Part shown: positions 9,796-19,508 of the stretch, piece after piece | How the letters are laid out: every line of letters starts with the position of its first letter | Position numbering within the stretch: the first letter of the stretch is position 1 | From: Flavobacterium sp. CS20 | GTDB lineage: Bacteria > Bacteroidota > Bacteroidia > Flavobacteriales > Flavobacteriaceae | Direction of reading: 5' to 3' | Length of the DNA stretch: 64,000 nucleotides | NCBI RefSeq assembly: GCF_018080005.1 | Contig: NZ_CP073015.1 | Location: 2,136,501-2,200,500, forward strand | The notes under the pieces: model-generated | The model's input: the letters and a program-made list of their open reading frames with translations, nothing else | What the model was told of the DNA's origin: nothing | Database searches by the model: none | Made by a program: the position numbers and the translations under genes

Positions 9796-10536
9796 TCAAT
9801 CCAAAATTTGATCCTGCAAGGTATAATAAGCTCTTCGGCAGACTTTCTCTTCTGCTTTTTTCTTTGATAAGGCTCTAGCTTTAGCAATATTTTTTCCATT
9901 GAGTTGATAGATCATAGCAAAGTATTTTTGACCATTGGTGCTTTTCTCTTTATCACTATATTCTATAAGTTTGTATTGGTGTTTGTGTTTTTGACACCAC
10001 TCTATCATATAGCTTTTATAACTAATGACTCTATTTTCGAGCTCTTCGATATCTATAAAAGGTTTCACAATTTTATCTAAGATAAATTTCTCACATTTTT
10101 TAAAACCTTGATCTAAATAAATAGCAGCAATTAAAGCTTCTATAAGATTACCATAAATATTATCACTAAAACATTCAGGTTTTACCTCAGAATGTAATAA
10201 GCTTAATAAATCATAAGATTGACCGATTTGGTTGAGGTTTTTTCGGTTTACGGCTTTAGCTCTCATTTTGGTAAGATAGCCTTCATCGCCTTGTGGAGAT
10301 TGTTTAAATAAATGAACAGATATCACGGAATCTAATAATGAGTCTCCCAAAAATTCTAAACGTTCATAGTTGATATCATAACCTAATTTGTCTTTGAGGT
10401 TCAGGGAGCGATGGGTAAAAGCTCTTTTGTAAATACTTAAGGTTTTGGGCTTAAACCCGATAATTTCATAAATTTTACAAAAAAAAACCCCGTCCTTTTT
10501 GGAACGGGATTTAAATATATTGTCAATAAATTTCAT
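9796..10536 (-). CDS. rnc: Ribonuclease III
   Basis: Double-strand-specific endoribonuclease that processes rRNA and mRNA. The signature NYERLEFLGDSLLDSVIS (catalytic Glu and Asp) and second catalytic segment GNLIEALIAAIYLDQG are present, followed by a dsRNA-binding domain (about residues 170-246, with KALSKKKAEEKVCRRA-like spacing). I choose the ATG at 10536 (MKFIDNIFKSRSKKDG), which matches the usual flavobacterial N-terminus, over the ATG 15 bases upstream. fabF ends 18 bases before it. Confidence 0.92.
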   Translation of the reverse strand: MKFIDNIFKSRSKKDGVFFCKIYEIIGFKPKTLSIYKRAFTHRSLNLKDKLGYDINYERLEFLGDSLLDSVISVHLFKQSPQGDEGYLTKMRAKAVNRKNLNQIGQSYDLLSLLHSEVKPECFSDNIYGNLIEALIAAIYLDQGFKKCEKFILDKIVKPFIDIEELENRVISYKSYMIEWCQKHKHQYKLIEYSDKEKSTNGQKYFAMIYQLNGKNIAKARALSKKKAEEKVCRRAYYTLQDQILD

Positions 10537-10554
10537 GAAATATAATGTCAATCA

Positions 10555-11808
10555 TTATTCTACAAATGTCTTTAAAGCAATACATGCATTATGACCACCA
10601 AAACCAAAAGTGTTACTTAAAGCCACTTTTACGTCTCGTTTTTGTGCATGATTTAAAGTTAAATTGAGCTCAGGGTCAATGTTTTCATCTTGAGTCTTGT
10701 GATTTATGGTTGGTGGCACTAAACTGTGTTGCATTGCCAATATAGAAGCAATAGCTTCAATAGCACCAGCAGCACCAAGCAAGTGTCCTGTCATAGACTT
10801 TGTAGAATTGATATTGATGTTTTTGGCATGATTACCAAAGACTTCTTTAATAGCTTTAAGCTCTGCAACATCTCCAAGAGGAGTTGATGTGCCATGGGTG
10901 TTTATAGCATCAACATCTTCAGGATTTAAGCCTGCATTATGCAAACAATTTTTCATCACTGCAATGACGCCTTTACCTTCAGGATGAGGAGCTGTCATAT
11001 GATAAGCATCTGAAGACAAACCACCGCCTATAACCTCGGCATAGATTTTTGCACCGCGAGCTTTAGCATGATCTAAATCTTCAAGAATAAGTGCACCAGC
11101 TCCTTCACCGAGAACAAAACCGTCACGAGTAGCATCAAAAGGTCTTGAGGCTGTTTCTGGACTATCATTTCTTGTTGATAGAGCGTGCATAGCATTAAAG
11201 CCACCCATTCCAGCCTCTGTAACCCTTGCTTCACTTCCGCCAGTTACAATGATATCACTATAACCCATTCGTATTTGGTTAATAGCATCAATGATAGCAT
11301 TGGTCGCAGATGCACAAGCTGAAACTGTGGTGTAGTTTGGACCCATAAACCCGTGTTTAATCGAAATATTGCCAGGAGCAATATCTGCAATCATTTTTGG
11401 GATGAAAAATGGGTTGAAACGCGGTGTGCCATCACCCTTGGCATAATTGATCACTTCGTTTTGGAAAGTTTCTAAACCACCTATACCAGCACCCCAAATC
11501 ACACCTACACGGTATTTGTCAACTGTGTCAAGATCTATTTTTGAGTCTGCAATAGCTTCATCAGAAGCCACTATAGCGTATTGTGCAAATTTATCGAGGC
11601 GTCTCACTTCTTTACGATCAAAATAATCTGCAGTGTTGAAATTTTTAATTTCACAAGCAAATTTAGTCTTGAACTTATCTGTATTAAAGTAAGTAATTGG
11701 TGCAGATCCACTTTTGCCATTAGACAATCCATCCCAATATTCTTGGATGTTATTACCTATAGGCGTAATGGCACCTATACCTGTTACGACAACACGCTTT
11801 AATTCCAT
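10555..11808 (-). CDS. fabF: Beta-ketoacyl-ACP synthase II
   Basis: Condensing enzyme of type II fatty acid elongation. 417 residues with the thiolase fold: nucleophile Cys in VSACASATNAI, the two catalytic His in NTHGTSTPLGD and KSMTGHLLGAAG, and the C-terminal glycine loop NTFGFGGHNA. It follows acpP by 10 bases, the arrangement usual in many bacteria, so substrate carrier and enzyme are co-expressed from the promoter at 12081-12110. Confidence 0.96.
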   Translation of the reverse strand: MELKRVVVTGIGAITPIGNNIQEYWDGLSNGKSGSAPITYFNTDKFKTKFACEIKNFNTADYFDRKEVRRLDKFAQYAIVASDEAIADSKIDLDTVDKYRVGVIWGAGIGGLETFQNEVINYAKGDGTPRFNPFFIPKMIADIAPGNISIKHGFMGPNYTTVSACASATNAIIDAINQIRMGYSDIIVTGGSEARVTEAGMGGFNAMHALSTRNDSPETASRPFDATRDGFVLGEGAGALILEDLDHAKARGAKIYAEVIGGGLSSDAYHMTAPHPEGKGVIAVMKNCLHNAGLNPEDVDAINTHGTSTPLGDVAELKAIKEVFGNHAKNININSTKSMTGHLLGAAGAIEAIASILAMQHSLVPPTINHKTQDENIDPELNLTLNHAQKRDVKVALSNTFGFGGHNACIALKTFVE

Positions 11809-11818
11809 GAAAAGTGTT

Positions 11819-12052
11819 TTATTTAGCGTCTTCTATGTAAGAAATCGCCTGACCAACTGTAGAAATGTTTTCAGCTTGATCGTCTGGGATTTGAATATCA
11901 AATTCTTTTTCAAACTCCATAATAAGTTCAACGGTGTCTAAAGAGTCGGCACCTAAGTCGTTAGTGAAACTTGCGTCGTTTACAACTTCGTTTTCGTCAA
12001 CGCCTAATTTGTCAACGATTATAGCTTTTACTCTTGATGCAATGTCTGACAT
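11819..12052 (-). CDS. acpP: Acyl carrier protein
   Basis: 77-residue acidic four-helix protein that carries growing acyl chains on 4'-phosphopantetheine. The attachment serine is in the [15 protein letters not shown] motif (Ser about residue 36). First gene of the minus-strand series acpP-fabF-rnc-IPExxxVDY-pyk. Its start follows a well-formed Bacteroidetes promoter. Confidence 0.97.
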   Translation of the reverse strand: MSDIASRVKAIIVDKLGVDENEVVNDASFTNDLGADSLDTVELIMEFEKEFDIQIPDDQAENISTVGQAISYIEDAK

Positions 12053-12080
12053 GATAAATTTTTTTTAGTTTATATGGTGG

Positions 12081-12110
12081 CAAAAATAAGAAACTTTGGC
12101 TTATAACAAA
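12081..12110 (-). promoter_or_regulatory. Bacteroidetes-type promoter of acpP-fabF
   Basis: On the minus strand a TTTG (-33 box, plus positions 12107-12110) is followed after 18 bases by TATTTTTG (-7 box, 12081-12088), a full match to TAnnTTTG. The acpP start lies about 28 bases downstream. Clearest promoter in the window. Confidence 0.75.
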
Positions 12111-12198
12111 TTTTAATTCCAAAAATGTATAGCTTTTACAATTTTATATACATTAGTGGCTGATTTTGTATTGCAAAATAATTAAAAAAAACATCATA

Positions 12199-12792
12199 TT
12201 GAAAAAAACTTTTAAAAAACCAACAAAGACTTTAGTGATATTTGCTTCTGGCTATGGTTCTAATGCTTTAAATATCATTGAATATTTTGATCAAAACCCC
12301 ATAGCAGAAGTAAAAGCTGTGTTTTGCAATAACCCCAAAGCTAAGGTTATGAGCAAAGCTAAAAACCAAAATGTTGAAGTGGTTTTGTTTGATAAAAAGC
12401 AACTTCAACAAACAAACTTTGTGTTAAACCAACTCAAAGAAATCTCACCAGATTTAATCATCCTTGCTGGGTTTTTGCTTAAAATCCCTGAAAATATCAT
12501 CGAAGCTTTTCATCAAAAAATCATTAATATCCATCCATCTTTGTTGCCAAAATATGGTGGAAAAGGCATGTACGGCGACCACGTGCACCGTGCGGTGATT
12601 AATAATAACGAAAAAGAATCCGGTATCAGCATTCATTATGTCAATTCTGTTTATGACGACGGTCAAATTATAGCTCAGTTCAAAACCCCATTAAATGACA
12701 ATGATGATATCAACTCGCTTAAATCTAAAATTAAAACCCTTGAGCAAAAGCATTTTCCTGAAACCATTGCTAAAATTTTAAATCATGGCTAA
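12199..12792 (+). CDS. purN: Phosphoribosylglycinamide formyltransferase
   Basis: Third step of de novo purine synthesis: transfers formyl from 10-formyl-THF to GAR. About 197 residues. VIFASGYGSNALNI phosphate loop, AGFLLKIP, catalytic segment with Asn and His (KIINIHPSLLPKYGGKGMYG) and DDGQIIAQ with the catalytic Asp region are present. No ATG lies at a suitable place; TTG at 12199 gives MKKTFKKPTKTLVIFASG, matching family length, while TTG 12166 would add 11 unusual residues. Overlaps rnhA by 8 bases. Confidence 0.9.
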   Translation: MKKTFKKPTKTLVIFASGYGSNALNIIEYFDQNPIAEVKAVFCNNPKAKVMSKAKNQNVEVVLFDKKQLQQTNFVLNQLKEISPDLIILAGFLLKIPENIIEAFHQKIINIHPSLLPKYGGKGMYGDHVHRAVINNNEKESGISIHYVNSVYDDGQIIAQFKTPLNDNDDINSLKSKIKTLEQKHFPETIAKILNHG

Positions 12793-13405
12793 ACAAAAAT
12801 ATTACGTGGTTTGGGATGGACATAATCCTGGAATTTACAAGACTTGGGAAGACTGTAAGTTGCAAATCAAAAATTATTCACAAGCCAAATACAAGTCTTT
12901 TCATAGTCTGGCTACTGCTGAAGAAGCGTTTAATATGGGCTTTTATGAATTTCAAAAACTCAGCAAGCTCAATCAACTCAAGCCTAAGTTACCGCGTGAA
13001 GTTCAACTTAATTCTATCTGTGTTGATGCGGCTTCAAGCGGTAATCCTGGAAAGATGGAATACCGAGGCGTAGAAACTCAAACCCGAAAGGTTTTATTTC
13101 AAAAAGGTCCATTTGAACAAGCTACAAATAATATTGGCGAATTTTTGGCTCTCGTGCATGGTTTAGCCTTTTTGCAAAAACAACAAAGCTCAAGAGTTTT
13201 ATATTCTGATTCTAAAATAGCCATCGGTTGGGTAAAACAAAAACGCTGCAAAACCAAGCTTAAACTCACCCAAAGCAATGCTGAAGTATTTGAATTGATC
13301 AAACGTGCAGAAATTTGGCTCAAAACCCATTCTTATAAAACTAAAATCTTAAAATGGGAAACTAAAATTTGGGGCGAAATTCCTGCTGATTTTGGGAGAA
13401 AGTAA
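12785..13405 (+). CDS. Ribonuclease H with viroplasmin domain
   Basis: Degrades RNA of RNA/DNA hybrids. N-terminal viroplasmin/caulimovirus domain (residues 4-50: KYYVVWDGHNPGIYKTW...YKSF), a hybrid-binding module, then a divergent RNase H1 domain with acidic residues in CVDAASSGNPG, NIGEFLAL, LYSDSKIA and the C-terminal PADFGRK. The catalytic Asp-Glu-Asp-Asp set is complete. Translationally coupled to purN by an 8-base overlap. Confidence 0.88.
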   Translation: MAKQKYYVVWDGHNPGIYKTWEDCKLQIKNYSQAKYKSFHSLATAEEAFNMGFYEFQKLSKLNQLKPKLPREVQLNSICVDAASSGNPGKMEYRGVETQTRKVLFQKGPFEQATNNIGEFLALVHGLAFLQKQQSSRVLYSDSKIAIGWVKQKRCKTKLKLTQSNAEVFELIKRAEIWLKTHSYKTKILKWETKIWGEIPADFGRK

Positions 13406-13482
13406 TGCCAATTTGAAAGTATAATACCAACCTATATTATAAGGAGCATTTACACGACATTCAAGATAACATTCGGAATTAT

Positions 13483-13513
13483 ATTTCAGAGAAATTTTCT
13501 GAAATTTTTGAGA
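13483..13513. terminator. Possible terminator between convergent rnhA and gldD
   Basis: A perfect 8-bp stem ATTTCAGA/TCTGAAAT (13483-13490 with 13498-13505) is followed by a short T-rich stretch. It lies between the convergent rnhA (ends 13405) and gldD (ends 13550), where a shared terminator would be expected. The stem is weak in G+C, so confidence is low. Confidence 0.35.
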
Positions 13514-13549
13514 TCAGAAAAACTATGTCAACAAACATATACATCAAGG

Positions 13550-14121
13550 CTAATTTTTCCACTTTAAGCTTTCCATAATTTTCCGCATATCATTCTTAAG
13601 ATATTCCGCCGCTGGTAAAATAGAATCGTAATTGGGTTGTGCCTTAAAATAAATGGATCCTGTAACAAAGTGGTTCAAGCTATCAGTTAAGTAAAATTGA
13701 GCTTGAGAAGCAGATTACCTTCAATTTCATAAAACAAGCCATATGTGTTGTGTTCATCATTGATAAAGGATTGTGATAAAATAGCATCAGCTTTAATTTC
13801 GTGTTTCAAGGGCAATTTTTGAGCATCAATAATGAGAGATTTTAAATTATTTTCAACAGGATAATAACTGATGTAAATAGAGCCTTTCATTTCAGGATAG
13901 GTGATGTCTAACCAACAGGGGCGATTTTGAATACTATCATTTATTTTGGATAGGCTGTTAACGATAAAGCTAAAAGGGCAATTTAACTCTGTTTTGAAAT
14001 ATTGAGGTTTAGGATATTCTAAGGCTAAAAAGGCTTTTGGTTTAGGTAAAGCGTCATGGTCTTGACAAGCAAAGCTTAAAACTGCTAAAACACTTAAACT
14101 AATTGCTTTTTTTATACCCAT
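13550..14121 (-). CDS. gldD: Gliding motility lipoprotein GldD, one frameshift
   Basis: GldD is a lipoprotein required for gliding and T9SS function in Flavobacterium. Start MGIKKAISLSVLAVLSFACQ carries a lipobox with Cys19. The core includes YPKPQYFKTELNCPFSF and LDITYPEMKGSIYISYYP. The frame breaks near 13711-13718 after YEIEGN; one added base continues as SQAQFYLTDSLNHFVTGSIY and on to SLKWKN and a TAG at 13550-13552, giving the usual length of about 190. gldE, its normal neighbour just upstream, lies 18.6 kb away, with the PUL in between. Confidence 0.85.
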
Positions 14122-14926
14122 TAACTCATTTTTTTTAACTTAGATGCAAACAGTAATAGTTGTATGCTTATTTTATGTTTAAGGTCTAACTGAAGTTTCG
14201 CTCTTTTTTAAATTGTCCTAAAAACAAGATAAATATCAGAAAAAAAGCAAAATTTTGTTTTTTTAATTTACTGATTTTCAATATAATTAAAGCTGTAATT
14301 CCAAATACAACAACAAAATGCTACAGCACAAAGATATTAAAAATTTATCAGAATTAAACAGGGCTTTTATTGATAAACACACACATTCATCTAAAAATTC
14401 TGTATCCTTCAATTTCTGGGTTCTAATATTAGATTTCTAAGCATGAAAGTCTATATCTTAAAACAAAGTCGTCTAAACTATATCATCTAAACTGGTTTGC
14501 ACAAAACCTGAATGTTGTGCTTTTGGCTTAATTTGATTAATCACGTAGTCTAATGAAAGATAAGATGGAAGACATATTCTTATTTTCTCTACAAAGTTCG
14601 AGACTGCTGTTTTTGTTTTTCAAGTTTCGGAAAGTTGTGAAATATTAGACTGAGTTTAATTTTCAACCCCTTTTAGGCATCATATAGACTACTTTAAAAT
14701 GTTAAAAAAGTAATATTTTAGTACATCATTACTACTTCAATATGTTAATTTTTTAAATAATACATCGTTTTCGTTTATATTAGCATTACATCAACTGATG
14801 CATGTTAACATAAATTTAAACTTAAATATTTTCACTGACGTATTTATGATGTGTGGAAGTATTTATTTATAGATTATTTTATTTTTAATTTAGTTGCCGA
14901 CATTTATTTTAATTAAATTTTATTTT
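14122..14926. other. Long intergenic region before the PUL; possible gene remnants
   Basis: No confident gene. On plus, 14318-14440 is a 40-codon ORF (MLQHKDIKNLSELNRAFIDK...) with no recognised relative. On minus, 14473-14619 has a stop-to-stop frame with protein-like content (FVEKIRICLPSYLSLDYVIN then KAQHSGFVQTS), perhaps the tail of a lost gene. A possible promoter -7 box TATATTAG lies at 14776-14783, about 140 bases before susC. A PUL regulator (HTCS, ECF sigma or AraC) that often lies here is not found. Confidence 0.4.
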
Positions 14927-17900
14927 ATGAAAAAAGTATTCAGCCTATTTTGTCTTTTATTTTGTTCTATAATATCTTGGAGTCAACAAGAGGTAAGTGG
15001 TGTTGTAACAGTCTGCTAGTGATGGCATCCCGATACCAGGCGTTAATATAATTATCGAGGGAACGTCTAATGGTACAACAACAGATTTTGATGGTAAATA
15101 CTCAATCAGTGTAGAGCGAGGAAAAAAACTAATCTTTAGTTATGTAGGATTTAAAACTGAAAGTATCTTAATAGAAGACCAAACCACAATTAATGTATCT
15201 CTGGAAGATGATGTTCAATCTTTAGATGAAATAGTTGTAGTTGGTTATGGTGGTCAGAAAAAAGCTGATTTAACTGGAGCTATAACCACTGTAAAGTCTG
15301 ATGTTATTGAAAAAACACCTGCTAACAATATTATGCAATCCTTACAAGGTAGAGTAGCTGGGCTACAAATTATCAGTAGCGGTTCTCCTGGATCAGGTCC
15401 ATCAGTTAGAATAAGAGGTGTTAATTCTTTTGTCGCTGGTGGTAGTCCTTTATATGTTGTAGATGGAGTTTTTTATGACAACATAGATTTCCTAGACAGC
15501 AGTCAGATAGAGAGTATATCAGTTTTAAAAGATGCATCTTCGATAGCAATCTTTGGTCAAAAAGGAACAAATGGTGTTGTAATTGTAGAAACTAAAGGTG
15601 GCAAGACCAACAAAAAACCTACATTTACCTACAGTGGATTCACAGGACTTCAAAATGCTCAAAACATTGTACAAATGGCTAATGCAGAGCAATTTGTTAC
15701 AATGGCTATGGAATCTGGTTCTCAAGCTGATATTCAATTTGTTGAAAATGCAATCCAAAGATTTGGACGAAGCAGAATAAATCCTAATCTACCTGATGTT
15801 AATACAGACTGGTATGATGAAATATTAAGGACTGCTCCTATTCAAAATCATAACATAGGTGTAACAGGAGGCACAGAAAAAACCTCTTATGGAGTAAATG
15901 CTAGTTACTTTTCTCAAGAAGGTATTTTAGATATGAAAAATGAATACGAACGTTTCAATATTCAATCAAATATTGATGTAGAAGTATCTGATAGGATAAA
16001 AGTAGGAGCTAATGCCTTATTTAGTAATGCTGAAAGATTTATCCCTGAAAATGGAGCTTGGTTTCAGGCTTATTTTGCTGTACCTATTCTACCTGTATTT
16101 GACTATCTTAATACTGAGGCAACACCTATTCCTTATTCAGATGCGACATTACTTGGTTATAGAGGTTCTCAAAACCCTTTTCCAGTTATGAGATTTAATG
16201 ATAATAGAGAAAAACAAAGACGAACATTAACAAGTATATATGCCGAATATTCAATTATTCCAGACAAATTAACTTTTAGAACGTTTTACAGTCACGATTA
16301 TTCAACATTTTCAGTTCGTAATGTAAGAAAACCTTATTTTATTTCAGAAAACTCACAAAGAGCTGTATCTTCTATTACTAGAGTAGAAAGAAACGTATCC
16401 AATCAATATTGGGATAATATTTTAACTTATAATGACTCATTTGGGGAACATGATTTAAAAGTTATAGCTGGCACATCATATCGCGACGAACAGTTTAATG
16501 CATTAACAGCAACTGGAGATGATATAACAGGAATAGATTTTGAAACTTCTTGGTTTTTAGATTTTGCAGACCCAAGCTCTTTTGCTAATCAGGTTAATGG
16601 CAATGGTGATAGATTATATTCCTTTGCCTATTTGGGAAGAGCAGAATATAGCTTTAAAGATAAATACTTAATTAATGGAACTTATAGATATGAAGGTGAT
16701 GGAAGATTTCCTAAAGAAATATGGTTAGGAACAGGAAGTGTTGGTTTAGGTTGGGTCATCTCTGAAGAGAATTTTATGGAAAATAACAAAATATTTGATT
16801 TTCTTAAACTAAGAGGGAGTTGGGGACAATTGCCAAATGGGGCTCTAACTGGTAGTGCCGGAACTAGAACCATATCTACACTTACAACTGCAATAAACGA
16901 TATGCTAGTTAATGGTATTATAAGCACAAACAATTTTACAGATTTAGAAAGAGAAATTTTAGAAGAAACTAATGTTGGTATTAGTGCCAAAATGTTTGAT
17001 AACAAACTTTCTTTAGAATTAGACTATTTTAGAAGAGATACTAAAAAACTGGTCATCCCAGTTATTCAACCCATTGCTGGTAATACTGTATTAGAAAATG
17101 CTGGAGAAATGAGAAATACTGGTTTTGAGCTTGTCGCTACATGGTCTCAAGTTATTAATGATAATTGGAATTTTTCAGTAAGTGGTAATATTGGCACATT
17201 GGATAATGAAATGACTAAAATAAACAACGGTCTCGGATACATAGATACTGGCTCTGCAGAATTTAGACAGAGGTCTATTTTAGGCGAACCAAGAGAAGCC
17301 TTTTTCGGTTTAGAAGTAGCCGGTGTTTACCAAAATGCAGAGCAAATTGCAAATGATCCAATTGCTATTGAAAACAACTTAGAACCTGGAGATTTTATAT
17401 ATAAAGACCAAAATAATGATGGAATTATTGATGACCAGGATAGAACAGTAATAGGTTCCTATTTACCAGATATAACTTATGGTGGAAATTTTCAAGTTTC
17501 ATACAAAAATTTTGACCTATCGGTAGCATTTGCAGGTCAAGCAGGTAATGAAATTTTGAACCGAAGACGGGGTGAAGTCATATTTACCAATGACACTAAT
17601 ATAGATGCTGATTTTGCTAAAAACAGATGGCATGGTGAAGGCACTACTAATTCTTACCCATCTTCGGCTGGGAGAAGAAAAGGCTGGAATCAAAGACTAT
17701 CTACGTTTTTTATTGAAGACGGATGGTTTTTTAGAATACAAAATGCACAATTGGCTTACACTCTGAATTCAAAAACTTTCGGAGAAAAAATACCAGAAAT
17801 AAGACTTACCCTAACAGCTGAAAGACCTTTAACAGTATTTGATTACAATGGGTTTAACCCTGAGCAACCAAATGGAGTAGATAGGCAAACCTTTCCTGTT

Positions 17901-17939
17901 CCAGCTATATACACTTTTGGAATAAACATTAAAATCTAA
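14927..17939 (+). CDS. SusC/RagA-type TonB-dependent outer-membrane transporter, one frameshift
   Basis: Outer-membrane barrel importing glycan oligosaccharides with its SusD lid. About 1004 codons: signal peptide (MKKVFSLFCLLFCSIISWSQ), carboxypeptidase-like regulatory domain (DFDGKYSISVERGKKLIFSY), TonB box region (DEIVVVGYG), plug domain (IMQSLQGRVAGLQI and VRIRGVNSF) and barrel ending in TFGINIKI. The frame breaks near 15011: VSGVVT is followed by one extra base before SASDGIPIPGVNIII. The TTG/ATG starts further inside would remove signal and plug entry, so 14927 is the true start. First gene of the PUL; the SusD gene begins 11 bases downstream. Confidence 0.9.
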
Positions 17940-17950
17940 AATTTAATAAA

Positions 17951-19492
17951 ATGAGAATTACAAAAAAATTTAAACAACTATTCAAAGCATTATTTGTTTT
18001 AGTGATTGTAGTTTGTACAACACTGACATCCTGCGATGATAAATTAGAACAGAATGAAGGACAACTTGCAGCTGATGATTTAGATTTTACCCAATCAGAA
18101 GATATGATTTTACCGCTAATAGGTGCATACAGTGTAACTTATTCAAGAGGTTGGGAAGATCCTCTACTTATCGGCGTTAGAGGTGATGATGTTAATGCAG
18201 GTGGCTTAGGAGATCAACCCCTTTTTACTGAGACTGACTTATACAATTACGACAGAGGGTTTTGGATGTATAATCAAGTTTGGGAAAATTTCTATGGAGA
18301 TATTCTTGATATAAACAACACACGCGAGACAATTGAACAATATCAAGAATTTGCAACTGGAGACTTCATTGGATTAGCAGACCAGTATATTGCTGAAACT
18401 AAAGTATTGAGTGGTTTTCAACACTTACAAATGTCTAAACTTTGGGGTGATATCTTTATTATTACCTCGACAGACGTTAAGCAAGAAATAGACAACGGTG
18501 TATATACCAAAATGGAAGTTATGCAATATGTGTCAGACCTTATGGACGAGGCTATTCCTTTCTTGCCAGACATGAGACCAAACGAAAGAACAGATGTTCC
18601 TGGAGGTGTTACAAAATATACTGCTCTGGCAATAAAAGCTATGGCAAACTTAGAAATGGAAAATTATCAAGGTGTTGCAGATGCTACAAAAGAGATAATA
18701 GATTCTAACAAATTTATTTTATTTCCAGATTTTTATGAACTATTTAAAAAACCTGGAAAATTAGCTGATGAAAATATTTTTGAATTACAATTTTCAGACT
18801 TCAATTCAGCCACTGGACCAGTAAGCAATCATCTATTTGCTCCTTTTGATCCCTCAAGTTGGGATCCTGTTGTTGAAACAGCTTCTGGAGGCTGGGGATT
18901 TTATGAACCTAGTCTTAAATACATAAAATTTATGTTAGACAGAAACGATCAAATAAGACTTGTAACTAGCGTTAATTTTACACCTCGTGGTATAGATAAA
19001 ATCATGGAGGATCCAAATTATGCAACTCTTCCAAATTATATTTCTAACGTTACTTTAGATGGTGATGTCTTTAATGATTACTCAAGAGCAATGTTTGCTA
19101 GTGGTAAACACTATTTACCATCAAATCAGTTAACCCCAGGCAGAAATGACTATGGTTCTGGTAAAAACTTAATTGTTATCAGATATGCTGAAATTTTACT
19201 TATGTATGCTGAGGCTTTAACTCGTGGAGCAAGCGGAAGTAATATGACTGCAGATCAAGCCGTTAATATAGTCAGAAGTAGAGTTAATATGCCGGCACTA
19301 TCAAATGTTACTACTCAAGATGTATTAAATGAAAAATATGCAGAATTGGCAATGGAATGGGGTATCCGATATTTTGACATGATCAGAGTGGACAATTATG
19401 ACGAATTAAGCTATGGCGGTAGAACTTTTACTGCTGATAAAGAGCTTTTACCTTATCCTCAAGAACAATTAGACCTTTTACCATTAGAATAA
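17951..19492 (+). CDS. SusD/RagB-family glycan-binding lipoprotein
   Basis: Cell-surface lipoprotein that caps the SusC barrel and binds the polysaccharide. 513 residues; lipoprotein signal with LTSCDD lipobox (Cys about residue 28), followed by acidic residues typical of the surface-export signal in Bacteroidetes. The TPR-rich helical core and the C-terminal RagB/SusD motifs are visible: LIVIRYAEILLMYAEALTR and ELAMEWGIRYFDMIR. Tightly linked to susC (11 bases) and to the LamG lipoprotein downstream (16 bases). Confidence 0.93.
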   Translation: MRITKKFKQLFKALFVLVIVVCTTLTSCDDKLEQNEGQLAADDLDFTQSEDMILPLIGAYSVTYSRGWEDPLLIGVRGDDVNAGGLGDQPLFTETDLYNYDRGFWMYNQVWENFYGDILDINNTRETIEQYQEFATGDFIGLADQYIAETKVLSGFQHLQMSKLWGDIFIITSTDVKQEIDNGVYTKMEVMQYVSDLMDEAIPFLPDMRPNERTDVPGGVTKYTALAIKAMANLEMENYQGVADATKEIIDSNKFILFPDFYELFKKPGKLADENIFELQFSDFNSATGPVSNHLFAPFDPSSWDPVVETASGGWGFYEPSLKYIKFMLDRNDQIRLVTSVNFTPRGIDKIMEDPNYATLPNYISNVTLDGDVFNDYSRAMFASGKHYLPSNQLTPGRNDYGSGKNLIVIRYAEILLMYAEALTRGASGSNMTADQAVNIVRSRVNMPALSNVTTQDVLNEKYAELAMEWGIRYFDMIRVDNYDELSYGGRTFTADKELLPYPQEQLDLLPLE

Positions 19493-19508
19493 TTTAATAA
19501 AGAAAAAT

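Noticed and set aside
13406..13549. Small RNA between rnhA and gldD
   Set aside because: Apart from one weak hairpin there is no promoter-like sequence or longer structure to support an RNA gene.
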